Below the pieces are notes generated by a model. The model was given only the letters and a program-made list of their open reading frames with translations. It searched no databases and had not been told where the DNA came from. From Salvator merianae (Eukaryota; Chordata; Lepidosauria; Squamata; Teiidae), in the NCBI GenBank assembly GCA_003586115.2, contig QVOM02000091.1, positions 1,342,251 to 1,406,250 of the forward strand: DNA of 64,000 nucleotides, in the 5' to 3' direction. Of the stretch, positions 10,413-21,709 are shown piece by piece. The first letter of the stretch is position 1, and the number at the start of each line of letters is the position of its first letter. Position numbers and translations under genes: made by a program.

Positions 10413-12539
10413 CTAATCATACTGGTCTTCCTCTTCAGGGGTGATAGATTTTGTGGCCTCTTGAGAACCCTTGCTCACAGCTTCTTCTATCGCTTTCTTG
10501 GTTTCTTTATCCACTATTGGCAATGCAGCATTCAGAGTTGCCTCAATGGCATCTGCTCTGGCCTGAATACTGTTTTCAAATTCAGCCTTTTCTTTAGCTA
10601 GCAGCACAGCAATGGCTTTCTGAGCTTCGTCACAGCCATGAATCAACTTGTCTCTCTCGGACTTGAAATCAGGGTCAGATGGCTCCATGGTAATAAGCCT
10701 GCCCAGGAGACTTATTTGATCCATTAAGTGCTTCTCAGAAACTTCATAGTAGGTCCCAGCGATCATATTCACTAGCTGGGCTACAATGGAAACGGTAAAT
10801 GCCTGGTGATATATCGTATCAGCAATGAATGATTTAGGAGTGTAGCTGACAATTTTCTCAATACCTTCAGCAGCAATGATAAACTTCTCGATATCTTGAT
10901 TGAGGCAAGATTCAATCAAATTGGACACCATGTTGAAGAAGTTTAACATCTTCTCCCACTGTGCTTCCACTTTGCCCAGAGCTTTCAGCCCTCTAACTAA
11001 CATCTTTCGGGCCATCTCAAAATCGATTTTGTTCACCTCCAGCTTCTTCATGTCTGCAAAAATTTGTGCCAGCTCATCATTTTGCTTCTTGAAGTTTTCG
11101 AAGCTCTTCTGGTATGTGTCCTGGGCAATCTTCAGGGCCTTCTGGCTCTGTTGCGCTCTCAAGAGTGCATTTTCTACAGCTCGTGATCCTGTTCCACTGC
11201 CCTGTGTGGCGAGTTCCTGCTGACTTCTGGAAATATGCGGCGGTGTGACATTCAGGGCTGGAGAGTTGGTAAAAGTCTTAGCATAGGAATCAAAAGACAT
11301 AGCATCTTTTTGAAGGGTTAAAATCTCATCAACAATTCTCTTCTTCTCTGCCTCATCCACCTCCTCTTTCTCTCCCTCGCTTTCTCTGGTCTGAGCAATT
11401 TTCTCTAACTGTTCACATATAGTTATGGCCTTGTCACAGATTAGCTGGGCTTTCGTTTGTGCCTCGCATGGCTGTTCCCTGTTGATTTTATCTTTAAGGG
11501 ACCTCAAGTTCCTTTTTATCCAATCGGTATTAAATTTTCCTGTCTTCTGATCATAAATCTGGTCCATTTGAAGATTTCCTTGGTCATTGGTCATGTCTTT
11601 GATCTTTGATACATAAGGAAGAAGTTGCTCGGACATCACACAAACATTAATCTGTGACATGTTAAAGGATTTGGCTGGCTCTTCTGTTCCCTGACCCAGT
11701 TGTGGGTTAAGTGGAATGCCATATCGCCCTGCGTACATGCTTACAAATGCCATTCCCAGATTTGGAATGGTGTACGCCAGTTGATCAATGAAAAGCATGG
11801 CTTCAGCTTTCCAACCTGTGGGAATGGAGTCCATGGATTCGTTATATCGTTTGAAATTCTCATCAATCTGCTGCTCCATCTTCTTTCGCTGCTCCTCTGC
11901 TATCTTCTTCAACTCTAAAGCTGCCTTCTTCTTCATCTCTGCTGCTTCTATTGCCTGTTGAGTTTCTTTCAGTGCTTGCCTGTATACTTCCTTGGCACTG
12001 AGACAGGCCTCCAACAGTTCCTGAACTAGAGAAATAAGAGCACTGAAATTGCCCTTTGCATTACTAGCATGGGTTTTGCACTCCTCTGCTATTTTGTGTA
12101 GGTATTTTAGCTGGTCTTGCAGCATTGCTTGTATAACCTTAATATCTTGAAAGAGTATCTTAACGATGGTCTTTACTGTATCTGGGACTTCTATTGAGAG
12201 AAGACGGATGCTGTCCATGTTGGTCTGTGCCTCACTGAAAGCACGCCAGCCTTCATGGCTCACTTGGGCTAGACTGGCCTTGAAAGAGTCTGGATTTTTA
12301 AGGTATTTGAAGCCATCTTTTGGGGGATGTTGATTGATGGAGAAGTCATCCTGCACTGCTGAGATCAAGATCAGCTCCCCCAGAATGGAGATGGAGAGTG
12401 GAGCTGGCTTCAGGTGCTCCTCCCAATTTGCATAAGGCTTCATCAGCATGGTCATGTCTTCCCTCACATCCTTTGCTTTACTGAGATGTTCCAGAGCTTG
12501 AGATACTTCCTGGGATTTGCTATTGGCAGATGTCATCAT
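10413..12539 (-). CDS. Gene B: 708-residue helical protein with two coiled coils and hydrophobic segments
   Basis: A single long intact exon. The open frame runs upstream to 12581, but the minus strand shows a clean acceptor (TTATTTCCAG) with the exon starting at 12551. The start is therefore taken as the first of two adjacent ATGs, at 12537-12539. Seen in the protein: a helical N-terminus; a coiled coil at about residues 180-235; the motif P-T-G-W at 240-243 followed by a hydrophobic stretch at about 245-271; an acidic patch at about 386-402; a second coiled coil at about 450-512; another hydrophobic helix at about 578-600; and an acidic C-terminus. There is no signal peptide. The C-terminal 646-675 region matches gene A. 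I do not recognise a named family. A coiled coil leading to a hydrophobic tip suggests membrane contact, but this is inference. The first, non-coding exon and promoter were not located. Confidence 0.88.
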   Translation of the reverse strand: MMTSANSKSQEVSQALEHLSKAKDVREDMTMLMKPYANWEEHLKPAPLSISILGELILISAVQDDFSINQHPPKDGFKYLKNPDSFKASLAQVSHEGWRAFSEAQTNMDSIRLLSIEVPDTVKTIVKILFQDIKVIQAMLQDQLKYLHKIAEECKTHASNAKGNFSALISLVQELLEACLSAKEVYRQALKETQQAIEAAEMKKKAALELKKIAEEQRKKMEQQIDENFKRYNESMDSIPTGWKAEAMLFIDQLAYTIPNLGMAFVSMYAGRYGIPLNPQLGQGTEEPAKSFNMSQINVCVMSEQLLPYVSKIKDMTNDQGNLQMDQIYDQKTGKFNTDWIKRNLRSLKDKINREQPCEAQTKAQLICDKAITICEQLEKIAQTRESEGEKEEVDEAEKKRIVDEILTLQKDAMSFDSYAKTFTNSPALNVTPPHISRSQQELATQGSGTGSRAVENALLRAQQSQKALKIAQDTYQKSFENFKKQNDELAQIFADMKKLEVNKIDFEMARKMLVRGLKALGKVEAQWEKMLNFFNMVSNLIESCLNQDIEKFIIAAEGIEKIVSYTPKSFIADTIYHQAFTVSIVAQLVNMIAGTYYEVSEKHLMDQISLLGRLITMEPSDPDFKSERDKLIHGCDEAQKAIAVLLAKEKAEFENSIQARADAIEATLNAALPIVDKETKKAIEEAVSKGSQEATKSITPEEEDQYD

Positions 12540-12553
12540 TGTCTTCTGATCCT
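12540..12553 (-). promoter_or_regulatory. 5' UTR splice acceptor of gene B
   Basis: On the minus strand a pyrimidine-rich tract ends in TTCCAG at 12552, and 12 untranslated bases precede the ATG. Gene C has the same arrangement: acceptor, a few bases, then two consecutive ATGs. Confidence 0.65.
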
Positions 12554-12599
12554 GGAAATAATAAGAAGAGAAAAATGTCAAACGAAGACAGATGTTGGG

Positions 12600-14735
12600 A
12601 TGGGAGTACTGTTGGTGTTTTATTGGATTGACAGGACATCGTCCAAAGATTTAATGCCTTGGCTGTTTAAGGGAGGAAGCAAGAAGGATTACTGATAGCA
12701 CCCAGTAGCCCTCAGGACAGACCAGCAGGGATTTCCCATTTTGAGTCAACTATTCATCTCAACAAAAACACCAAAGACATTGCAAAACCTTGCAAAATGC
12801 AGTGTTACATTTCACTCTGAGAGCTTTTCCTCATGGTGTGGGCTATCCTGCACCACCCCAGATCAAGCAACCTGGCCCATGCCCAGAACTGCCTGCATTG
12901 CTGGTAGCTTATCCTGGCCCAACTTCACTCTCTGAAGTTGCTGGCTGGGGCTGCTTTGGTCCACCCAAGCAGAAGTTCTCCATGCTTGGCTGCTGACCCC
13001 TCCCAGCCCCTTCCTATGAAAGAGAACTTGAGAGGCTACTGACAGGATATGCTTGCCCTTGGCTGCCTATAATGCCGTTATCTGGAAGATCACCAGCCAA
13101 GCAGGGTGACATCCTGTCCTGGCTCTGCTTCCTACCCTCAGAGTCTTTCAGGCTTCACCAAGCAGCCAAGAATGTTTTCTTTTTTTGTTCTGGGAGCAGG
13201 TGGGAAAATGGGGACTTATGAAGGAGGGCTGTGAGATTGCTTAAGGATCTGAAAACCAGAGTAGAGTAGAGTAGAGTAGAGTAGAGTAGAGTAGAGTAGA
13301 GAAGAGAAGAGAAGAGAAGAGAAGAGAAGAGAAGAGAAGAGAAGAGAAGAGAAGAGATGAGGCTAAACAGGGCAAACCTGCTGGATAACTGTTTACACTG
13401 CAACTACAGTCATTGGGAACTCAAGATATGATTTGTTTTCTCATGAGGCTAACACACACACCCCACCAGCACCCATAGACCATATCTGATGCCCAAGGCT
13501 CTATACATTACCCTTAACCTGTAACGAAAAAAGAAGGAAAAAAAGAGGAAGGTGGTGGTGTGAAGCAAGGAGGAAGAGGTGGACAATGGTGCTACCCCTT
13601 TGGAATACACAGAAGGTCAGACATTGGCCAAGAGGGAATGGGAGATCTTCCCTCTCCCTACTCAGGGAAGTCCAGCTGCTGACCCCAGCTTTGATGGTTC
13701 TGTCCAAGACAAAAACACGGGAAGTAGCCGCAGACATTGTCTGTGCTTTCAGAAATAAAGCTGTACTTTTCATCCTAGAAGAAATGCACTGAAGTAAGTC
13801 TGCACTTTGGTGGCAGCAGTGAGGTAGCTGGGTGGGAAAAAATGATTTTTTTTGTTTTCAGAGTGCTTTCTTCTGCTTTGCTGGAAAAGTGCTTCTGACA
13901 ACACTTGTGGAGGGATGATTGCTTGGGCAGATCTTGCCCTCCATGTTACAGCTGCATGTTAACAGCACTTTCTGGCAGCCCTTCCTACCCTTGTCCCCTC
14001 CTCTCTTAATGAGAGTTTTCCAAGATGTTTATTCTAACAGTAGGTTGGTCTGGGATGCCCAATAACTTTAGTGATGTCTTTAAGATTCTGCCCAAGAACA
14101 TATGAGCTGCCATTAAGCCATCTGTGTGGATTACTAAAAACCAGGTTGGCTTTCAAGCCGAGCCAGGAACAGTTCAGTTCAACCCAGTTTGAGTTTGAAT
14201 TGAAAGCACTGAAATCCTAAATTGCACATTCCTAACAGCTACTGGGTAGCTTTAGAGTAGGGTGAGAGACATAGCCACACTGGAGGCTAAGATCAGGAGA
14301 GCTTGGAATGACTCAATCATGTATTACCATACCCGCTTGTCGGCCACCTACCACACCACGCTCCCCCAGCCCCCCAAGAAGTCACCTGGTGGGGGCGTTC
14401 TTTTTCTGGGTCAGCCCGCACAAGCTGTGCCCCACCCTGCCCCCAGGCCCCAACCCTTCCCCACCCCACCTCTACAAGATCAGTGTTACCATCTTGCTCC
14501 AGGAAACTGAACCGCTAGACTTGACCCTGGGGAAGATTTTTTTTTTTTTAAAAAAAATCATTGAAAATCAGCCAGTGCCCCCAAAACCGAGTGGATGGAT
14601 GGGGAGGAGGCTCTCAGTCCTTTTACCTAAGGTGTAAAACATATAGATTTTTATTGATTAAAAATAAATAAAGATCCCAATTTGGCATAATGAGAAAATG
14701 TTTTAAAATTTCAAGGAAAAAAAAAGATTAAAAAT
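12600..14735. other. Upstream of gene B: no exon recognised
   Basis: This is probably the first intron of gene B, whose 5' exon could lie anywhere to the right. No TATA block like that of gene C (54.1 kb) was found here. A stretch at about 13560-13680 resembles 25200-25310, so part is repetitive. Confidence 0.35.
13258..13358. repeat. Compound pentamer microsatellite (AGAGT)n(AGAGA)n
   Basis: About nine AGAGT-type units run directly into about eleven AGAGA-type units. Confidence 0.95.
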
Positions 14736-14741
14736 AACCAA

Positions 14742-14955
14742 GGCTGTGTTCAGACATAACAAAAGAGGTGCCTCAGAAGTGCCTCATAGAGACAGTGTGT
14801 GGCACTTGTGTTCCCAAGTCTTCTTTAATCCACATTTTCTAGCATAGAATGTTCCTGAGAAAGGGGAGGGGCAGACTGGTGTGTGAACAATCCCACCTCA
14901 AAGCTGTCTCCGAGCCGCCTCAGAGATGCTTTTTTTGTTGTGTCTGATCACAGCC
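14742..14955. mobile_element. MITE with GGCTGTGTTCAGAC termini
   Basis: It starts GGCTGTGTTCAGACATAAC and ends in the near reverse complement (GTGTCTGATCACAGCC). CAA flanks both sides, consistent with a 3-bp target duplication. It is the same family as the larger element 54216-56702. Confidence 0.75.
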
Positions 14956-15081
14956 CAAGTGTCCAAATGTTTTGTGATTTGGACAGTAGGCAGTAGGTGT
15001 GCCCCTCTCATCCACCCACTCCATTTGGGCCCCCCAGCTCAAATAAAGTGTTAATGCCAAACTGGACTGATTACGGAGGTC

Positions 15082-15427
15082 CACTGGCGTAGTGAGGGTG
15101 GGGCGGGGGGGCGGAGCACCCCGGGCGGCACGTTGTCTGGGGCGGGCGGCCCATGGAGCCAGGGCCCCGCCCACCGGCGCCCTCGCTTGCTGCCCACTGG
15201 CGCCCTCACTCGCCGCCCCAGGCGGCCCGCCCGGCGGCTGCCGTGCTTGTCGCCTCGTCACCCTGGCCCGCCCGGCGGCGGCCGCGCTCCTCGCCTCGTT
15301 GCCCTGGCCCGCCCAGCAGCAGACGTGCTCGTCGCTTCATCGCCCCGTCTGCCGGCGTGCGTGTGGGCGGAGCCAGCGAGTGCGCATGCGTGCAGGCAGG
15401 GCCATCGAGGCCGCCGCTGGGCAGGCC
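15082..15427 (+). mobile_element. GC-rich hAT-like MITE, cut by assembly gap
   Basis: It begins with CACTGGCGTAGTGAGG, the terminus of the CAGTGGCGTAG family seen complete at 30980-31606, 40435-40620, 47220-47405 and 63565-63807. Extremely GC- and CpG-rich, with GCATGCGTG motifs. Its other end is lost in the gap. Long open frames here are composition artefacts. Confidence 0.65.
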
Positions 15428-15627
15428 NNNNNNNNNNNNNNNNNNNNNNNNNNNNNNNNNNNNNNNNNNNNNNNNNNNNNNNNNNNNNNNNNNNNNNNNN
15501 NNNNNNNNNNNNNNNNNNNNNNNNNNNNNNNNNNNNNNNNNNNNNNNNNNNNNNNNNNNNNNNNNNNNNNNNNNNNNNNNNNNNNNNNNNNNNNNNNNNN
15601 NNNNNNNNNNNNNNNNNNNNNNNNNNN
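15428..15627. other. Assembly gap of 200 N
   Basis: Exactly 200 N bases, the size often used as a placeholder for unknown length. It starts within a GC-rich MITE, a plausible cause of sequencing dropout. Confidence 0.98.
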
Positions 15628-15687
15628 AAGGTACCTTCAGTTGTATTTTGCAGAAAATGATACACAAGGTGTAAGACCTACATTAGT
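15628..15687 (+). mobile_element. L1-B, left remnant
   Basis: The frame reads Y-F-A-E-N-D-T-Q-G-V-R-P-T, the region just before reverse transcriptase in L1-type ORF2. The same frame resumes at 18646 (R-P-T-I-V-W-E-A-M-K-A-V), showing that L1-A interrupted this element. Confidence 0.65.
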
Positions 15688-18645
15688 CACAGTTGAAATA
15701 TATACAAAATAAGACAAGAAGAAACAGGCAAGACTGGGAGAAAAATAAAAAAGAGTTAGAAAATTATGATATTGTTAAATGTAGTAAGAAATGGGCTCTG
15801 ATTAAAAATGAGTATAAGTTTATGAGGAAGAAGAAGGAAAAAAGAATAATTAATAAATTACAAAATTTAGAGGGAGAAATAAAGGTTAAGAATAAGGAAA
15901 TAGTAGAAATAATGGCTAAATATTATGAAAATTTATATAAGGGAGATAGAATTCAAGACTTTGTATGGAATATCGATAGAAAATTAACCGAAGAGCAGAA
16001 GGTGAGATTAAATGTAGATATAACCCAGCAGGAAATAGAAGAGGTAATTCAGGGTCTAAAACCTGTTAGGTCTCCTGGTCCTGATGGGTTTACAGCTATT
16101 TTTTATAAAAAATTTATAAAACTGCTAGTACCTCAGATGCAAATTCTTTTTAATGATATATTAAGTAATAGATTAAAACCAGATTCTTGGAATAAGATAG
16201 AAATAATTACAATATTAAAACCTCAAAAAAAATCCAGTAGACCTTGACTCTTATCGACCAATTAGTTTCTCAAATCAGGATTATAAAATATTTACCAAGG
16301 TTTTGACCAAAAGGTTAGAGGAAATTATTTCAAAAATAATAAAGGAGGATCAATATGGGTTCATTAAGAATAGATATATTGGTGACCCTATAAGAAATTT
16401 AATTAATGTCATTTATCATGCTAAAAACACAATAAAAAAGTAGGAATTTTGAAATTAGACGTGATGAAGGCATTTGACTCGGTGAATCACCAATATTTAT
16501 ATAATGTATGTCAAAAGGTCGATATGGGGGATAAATTTTGTGGAGTAATTAAACATTTATATGAGGGATCCACAGCATATGTTAAAATAAATGGAATTAG
16601 TTCAAGGCAGATTAGAATACTTAATGGGACAAAGCAGGGTTGTCCCCTTTCTCCTCTATTATTCGCTTTGGCAATAGAACCATTGGCCAATGAGATTAGA
16701 CAGGATAATAGGTGGCAGGGTTAAAATAAATAAATTTATTTGCAGATGATGCAGTGATAATCACCCAAACACCTAGGGAAATGGTAGTAGCAATTAGAGG
16801 TATTTTAGAAAAGTTTACTCAAATGTCAGGATTAAAAGTAAATATAACTAAATCAGAGATAATGGTTTTTAATACCCCACCTCAGGAGCAGATTGAAGTA
16901 AGAAGATTAACTGGACTAAAATTAGGAGTTAAAAAGATGAAGTATTTAGCGGTAATTCTTACAACAAATAATAATAAATTATTTTATGAAAATTATAGAC
17001 AGGTATGGAAGAAAGTTAATGAACAGTTGAAAAATAAAAAAAACTAAGGTAATGTCCATACTATCTAGAATAAGAGTGGTGAAAATGTTTATTATCCCAA
17101 GGATTTTGTATTTATTTCAAGTATTACCTGAAAAAGTAAGTATTAGGACATTGAAACAATGGGATAGTAAGATAAATAATTGGATATTTAATACAAAATG
17201 GCCAAGACTGAGGAAAATGGTATTAAATATGGGAATTCAGGAGGGAGGATGGTCTATTCCCACTCTGGAGAAATATTATGTGGCTTTTCAAATAAAAAAA
17301 TTAGTAGAGTTAGAAGTTAAAACGGAAGAAAAATGGGTAAAAATAGAGAAAAAGATACATAATTTAGAGAATAGTAGTTTAATGTGGGGTAAAATGCCAG
17401 AGAGAAAATATAGAGGGTTATATGGACCATTGAAACAAGTTATGGAAATTTGGAGAACCTACCAACAGAAGCTAGCACCACAAATATCAAAATATACAAC
17501 TATTGAATATATAAATAAGGAACAAGAGGTGATGGAAGAAAGACTATTATATCAATTAAAGGAAAATGGGTTTAAATATTTAAAGGATCTATATAATATT
17601 AGAGGGGAATGGAGGGAACAGGAAATAAAACAGGTTCTGGGGAGAAGATGGCTAACTTATAATTCCTTGAGAAACTGGTCAGTAACTAATAACATACATT
17701 TATTGATCTACAGACCATTGACGTAGATAGAGGAAATATTGAAAGAAAGTTTGAAGGGGTCAAAAGGTATAGGGAGTAAAATATATGGCTTATTAACAAA
17801 TCAAAAGAATGAAATAATGGAAAGCATGTTTCAAATATGGCAAACAGATATTAATATTACGAAGGAAAATGTTGGGCAAAAAATGAAGAAAATTAAAGAT
17901 TTAAAGAATAATAGGGTACAAGAGATGATCCTGAAAATATTTTATAGATGGTATAGGACACCAGCACAATTAGCACATATGATACCCATGATGTCACTGC
18001 AATGCTGGCATGGGTGTGGTCATAGAGGCACATATTTCCACCTTTGGTGGGAATGTGATATTATAAAATTGTTTTGGATAGTTATTCAGAATGAAATTAA
18101 TGACATTGTAAATTTAAATTTGAATTTATCACCTGAACTAGTTTTTTTTGAAGTGACATCAGGGAGTATAAGCGAGGAAAAACAGTATTTATTTGCTCAA
18201 ATGATATTGCCAGTGCAATCGACAATTGTATTGGGATGGAGGGAAAGTACTAAATAGACATTAAGTAACTGGTATAGGTACTTATTGGAACAATATAGAT
18301 TTGATAAAATGTGGGAAATGAGATTTAAAAGTCAAGGTTTGAAATTGCTTTTTAAAACAGAGGAAAAATGGAAAGACTTATTGTATTTTTCCACAATACC
18401 CCAAGCGCCAGATGAAATAAGAGACGAACTAATAAGACTGACTCTTTGGTCCAGCTAAAAAGAAGATGGAAGAAGTAATCTAATGTCGTCAACCAATGTG
18501 CCTAAGGGGTAGTTTGGTAGAGTGGTGGTGGGGTAGTTATTGTATGTTGGTTTGTTTTTCAGTGTATTTTTTTGGGGGGTGGGAGCACTATATGTTGTAT
18601 TTCTTTATGTTGTTATAAAATAAAAATAAAAATAAATAAATAAAT
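15688..18645 (+). mobile_element. L1-A: 5'-truncated L1 LINE nested in L1-B
   Basis: A 2.96 kb L1-clade insert carrying ORF2 from just upstream of the reverse transcriptase to the 3' end. Visible motifs are S-P-G-P-D-G-F, K-A-F-D-S-V-N-H and G-T-K-Q-G-C-P-L-S-P-L-L. Frameshifts at about 16247 and 16724 and stops at about 17045 and 17724 break the frame, so it is dead. It ends in an (AAATA)-rich tail at 18617-18645. It is flanked by AAGACCTACAWTAGT (15673-15687 and 18646-18660, 14 of 15 identical), a target-site duplication. L1-C (26093-28444) belongs to the same subfamily. Confidence 0.88.
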
Positions 18646-19950
18646 AAGACCTACAATAGTCTGGGAGGCTATGAAGGCTGTTTTAAGGGGGGAAATAATT
18701 TCAAAACAAAGTTTTGAAATATGTTGAAAGGCAAACGAGAAAACTACCATATATTAGAACTACAAAATGTGCAAAATCAAGTAATACAGACGACTGAAGG
18801 AATACATCAGATAATGGAAGAGTTTTATACCAATCTGTATGCTGACAATATAAATAGAATGGATATGATTAACACATTTCTTAACGGTTGGGAAATACCA
18901 CACTTAACAGAAGAACAATATCGAACACTAACACTTCCAATACAAGAGCAGGAGGTTAGAAAAACAATCAAAGGATTAAAATTACATAAGGCTCCTGATG
19001 AGGATGGTTATTCCTCTGATTTCTATAAGTTATGTGAAGCAGTTCTAACCCCACATATGACAAAAGTATTTAATTATGTGCTGGAGCAAGGGGAGACCCC
19101 ACCTTCATGGAAGAAAATTGTTTTAGTGCCAATTCCAAAACCTAATAAAAATCCAATGTTATCAAAATCATACCGCCCAATAGCTCTTATAAATGTTGAT
19201 TATAAGATATTTACAACTATTTTGACTAATAGGTTGAAGGATTATATTCATACATTGGTGCATCAAGATCAGGCGGGGTTTATACCAGGACATGATATGA
19301 CAGATCCTGTTAGAAATGTTTTACATGTAATGTTCAACGCTAAAAGATTTAAAAAATCTGTTGCTTTGATCTCACTCGATGTGGAGAAGGCATTTGATTT
19401 GCTGTCTCATCAATATTTGCAAGCAGTATTAAAAGCTATGAACTTTGGAGATAGATTTTTGAAGATCATACAGGAGTTATATCAGAGGAACACTGCTAAA
19501 CTTTGTATAAATGCAATGTATTCTGGGGAAATAAAATTACAACGCGCTACCAAGCAAGGAGATCCTCTATCCCCTTACGTTGCGTTGGAACCCTTACTGA
19601 CTCTACTAAGGTCACCCAATACAATAAAACCTTATCAATTAGTGAATCAAAATATCAAACTGCAGAACTTTGCAGATAATACTTTGTTAATCACAGCATC
19701 TCTACAAGATACAGCAGAGAGAATGGAACAAATATTGAAAACATATTTAGAAGTATCAGGTCTTAAAATGAATCCAGACAAATCTGAAGCAATATTCTGC
19801 AATGTACCATCTTGGATAAGGGAAGAAACATTGCAAAAACTAGGCATACAGGAACAGAGTAAGAAGATAAAGTATCTTGGTATAAGCATCACCAGAAATA
19901 TTGATAAACTCCTTCATAGAAATTATATGGATCTATATCATCAGATAAAG
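18646..19950 (+). mobile_element. L1-B: second L1/Tx1-type LINE, ORF2 fragment
   Basis: After a stop and frameshift near 18720, an open frame of 415 codons (18721-19968) covers the ORF2 linker and most of the reverse transcriptase. Motifs include K-A-P-D-E-D-G-Y, S-Y-R-P-I-A-L-I-N-V-D-Y-K, D-Q-A-G-F-I-P-G, D-V-E-K-A-F-D and A-T-K-Q-G-D-P-L-S-P. The F-A-D-D box reads F-A-D-N, so the catalytic site is damaged. The 3' half is missing: the sequence passes directly into the 3' end of a reversed CR1. Confidence 0.82.
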
Positions 19951-21060
19951 AGAATCATAGAAAGATAGAATCATAGAGTTGGAAGGGACCTCCTGGGTCA
20001 TCGAGTCCAACCCCCTGCTCAATGCAGGATTCACTAAAACATCCCAGACAGATATCTGTCCAGCCTTTCCTTGAAGATCCCCAGCGAAGGAGAGCCCACC
20101 ACCTCCTGTGGTAACCTGTTCCAGTGACTGATTGCCCTTACGGTCAGAAAGTTTTTCCTAATATCTAGACTGTATCTACTCCCTTGAATTTTCATCCCAT
20201 TGTTTCTAGTCCTTCCCTCCTGCATAACTAAGAATAGGGTCAATCCTTCTGCACGGTGACAGCCCTTCAGATACTTGAAAACAGCTATCATATCTCCTCT
20301 AAGTCTTCTCTTCTGCAGGCTAAACATTCCTAGGTCCTTTAACCTTTCCTCGTAGGACATGGTTTGCAGACCACTCACCATTTTGGTCGCCCTTCTCTGA
20401 ACTTGTTCCAGTTTGTCAATGTCTTTTTTAAACTGGGGTGCCCAGAACTGGACACAATACTCCAGATGAGGTCTGACCAAGGAAGAGTAAAGTGGGACAA
20501 TTACTTCTCGTGATCTAGACTCTGTGCTCCTCTTGATACAGCCCAGGATGGTGTTTGCCTTTTTTGCAGCTGCATCACACTGTTGACTCATGTTTAATCT
20601 GTGATCTACTAGTACACCCAGATCCTTTTCACATGTGCTGCTGCTCAGCGAGATTCCTCCCATTCTGTATTGGATATTGTCATTTTTCTTACCCAGATGT
20701 AAAACTTTGCATTTCTCCCTGTTAAATGTCATTCTGTTAGTTTCAGCCCACTGTTCAAGCTTGTCCAAATCCTTTTGAATCCTCTCCTTCTCCTCCCTAG
20801 TGTTAGCAACCCCTCCTAGCTTTGTGTCGTCTGCAAATTTGATCAGCCTCCCCTCGACACCTTCATCCAGATCGTTTATAAAAATGTTGAACAGCAATGG
20901 GCCCAAGACAGAGCCTTGCGGTACCCCACTCGAGACAGTCTTCCAATGGGATGTGAAGCCATTTATGACCACTCTTTGAGTACGATCACTAAGCCAGTTA
21001 TGAATCCACCTAACAGTTGTCCTGTTGGGGAAGGGGCTTTCCCTGGCTGACATGATTCCA
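19951..21060 (-). mobile_element. CR1 LINE, 3' part of ORF2
   Basis: The minus strand encodes the CR1 reverse transcriptase C-terminal half with S-G-V-P-Q-G-S-V-L-G-P-L-L-F-N, F-A-D-D-T-K and the typical terminal region (H-W-N-R-L-P). The frame is intact from 21122 to 20034. The 3' end is the CR1 signature, tandem TTCTATGA-type words at 19951-19976 (read reversed). The 5' end is truncated; sequence beyond about 21060 is not CR1. Confidence 0.88.
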
Positions 21061-21064
21061 TGCT

Positions 21065-21630
21065 GCAATGTTGATGCCTGGGGAGGCTGCCTCTCCTCCC
21101 TCTGTGTCAAGATTGGAGCCATGCAAATGTTGCCACAAGTAGAGCAAGAAGAAAATTGATCCTTCTTTTTTCAGGAAACTGTCCTTTCAACATTTCAGTT
21201 TTGTTGTCCTAAATTTAAGCCCAATACTGTACTTTTGAAATGTACATGCACATCTTATTACATCACCTGGTTGTTCTACTTCCTGTGTAAAATATATGTT
21301 TCATTTAAGATTATTAAAAATACAATTTCCAGACAAGTAAGCCTGACTGTTTTGTTGTTGTTGTTTTCCGATATTTGCTCCAAGTTCATTTCATTCCTTA
21401 TTGTTGCTATCTGAGAAGGATATTATTAGCCTTCACTGTCCATCTTTAGTTCTAAATGCTTGAAAAAATTACATTGACCCAAATAGCCTCTCTGTCTCCA
21501 CTTCATAATAAAGGCACCTTAATCAGGCCCTTAGGGCAGTATGTTTTCATTGGAATGGAAACTCACTTTGCTTAAGGTGCCTTGGCTATGTAATGGCTAT
21601 GTAATGTTTTGAAATTACCTTCTTTCAGGG
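21065..21630. other. No gene recognised
   Basis: Unique-looking AT-rich sequence right of the CR1 truncation point; no L1-B continuation is visible here. Confidence 0.3.
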
Positions 21631-21634
21631 GATG

Positions 21635-21705
21635 CTGGGATCAAACCAGTGGGCCTCTGCTTTTCAGGCAGTTGTCCTACCAGCGTGCTATGGCCGCTTC
21701 TGAAA
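21635..21705 (-). repeat. SINE family 1 head fragment
   Basis: The reverse complement shows the tRNA-like head (GTAGGACAACTGCCTGAAAA, then GGTTTGATCCC), matching 1076 and 4016 copies. Only the head is present. Confidence 0.55.
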
Positions 21706-21709
21706 CAGA

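Noticed and set aside
15092..15712. Long overlapping open frames on both strands at the gap
   Set aside because: They arise from GC-rich MITE sequence and run through N bases; no codon bias or domain.
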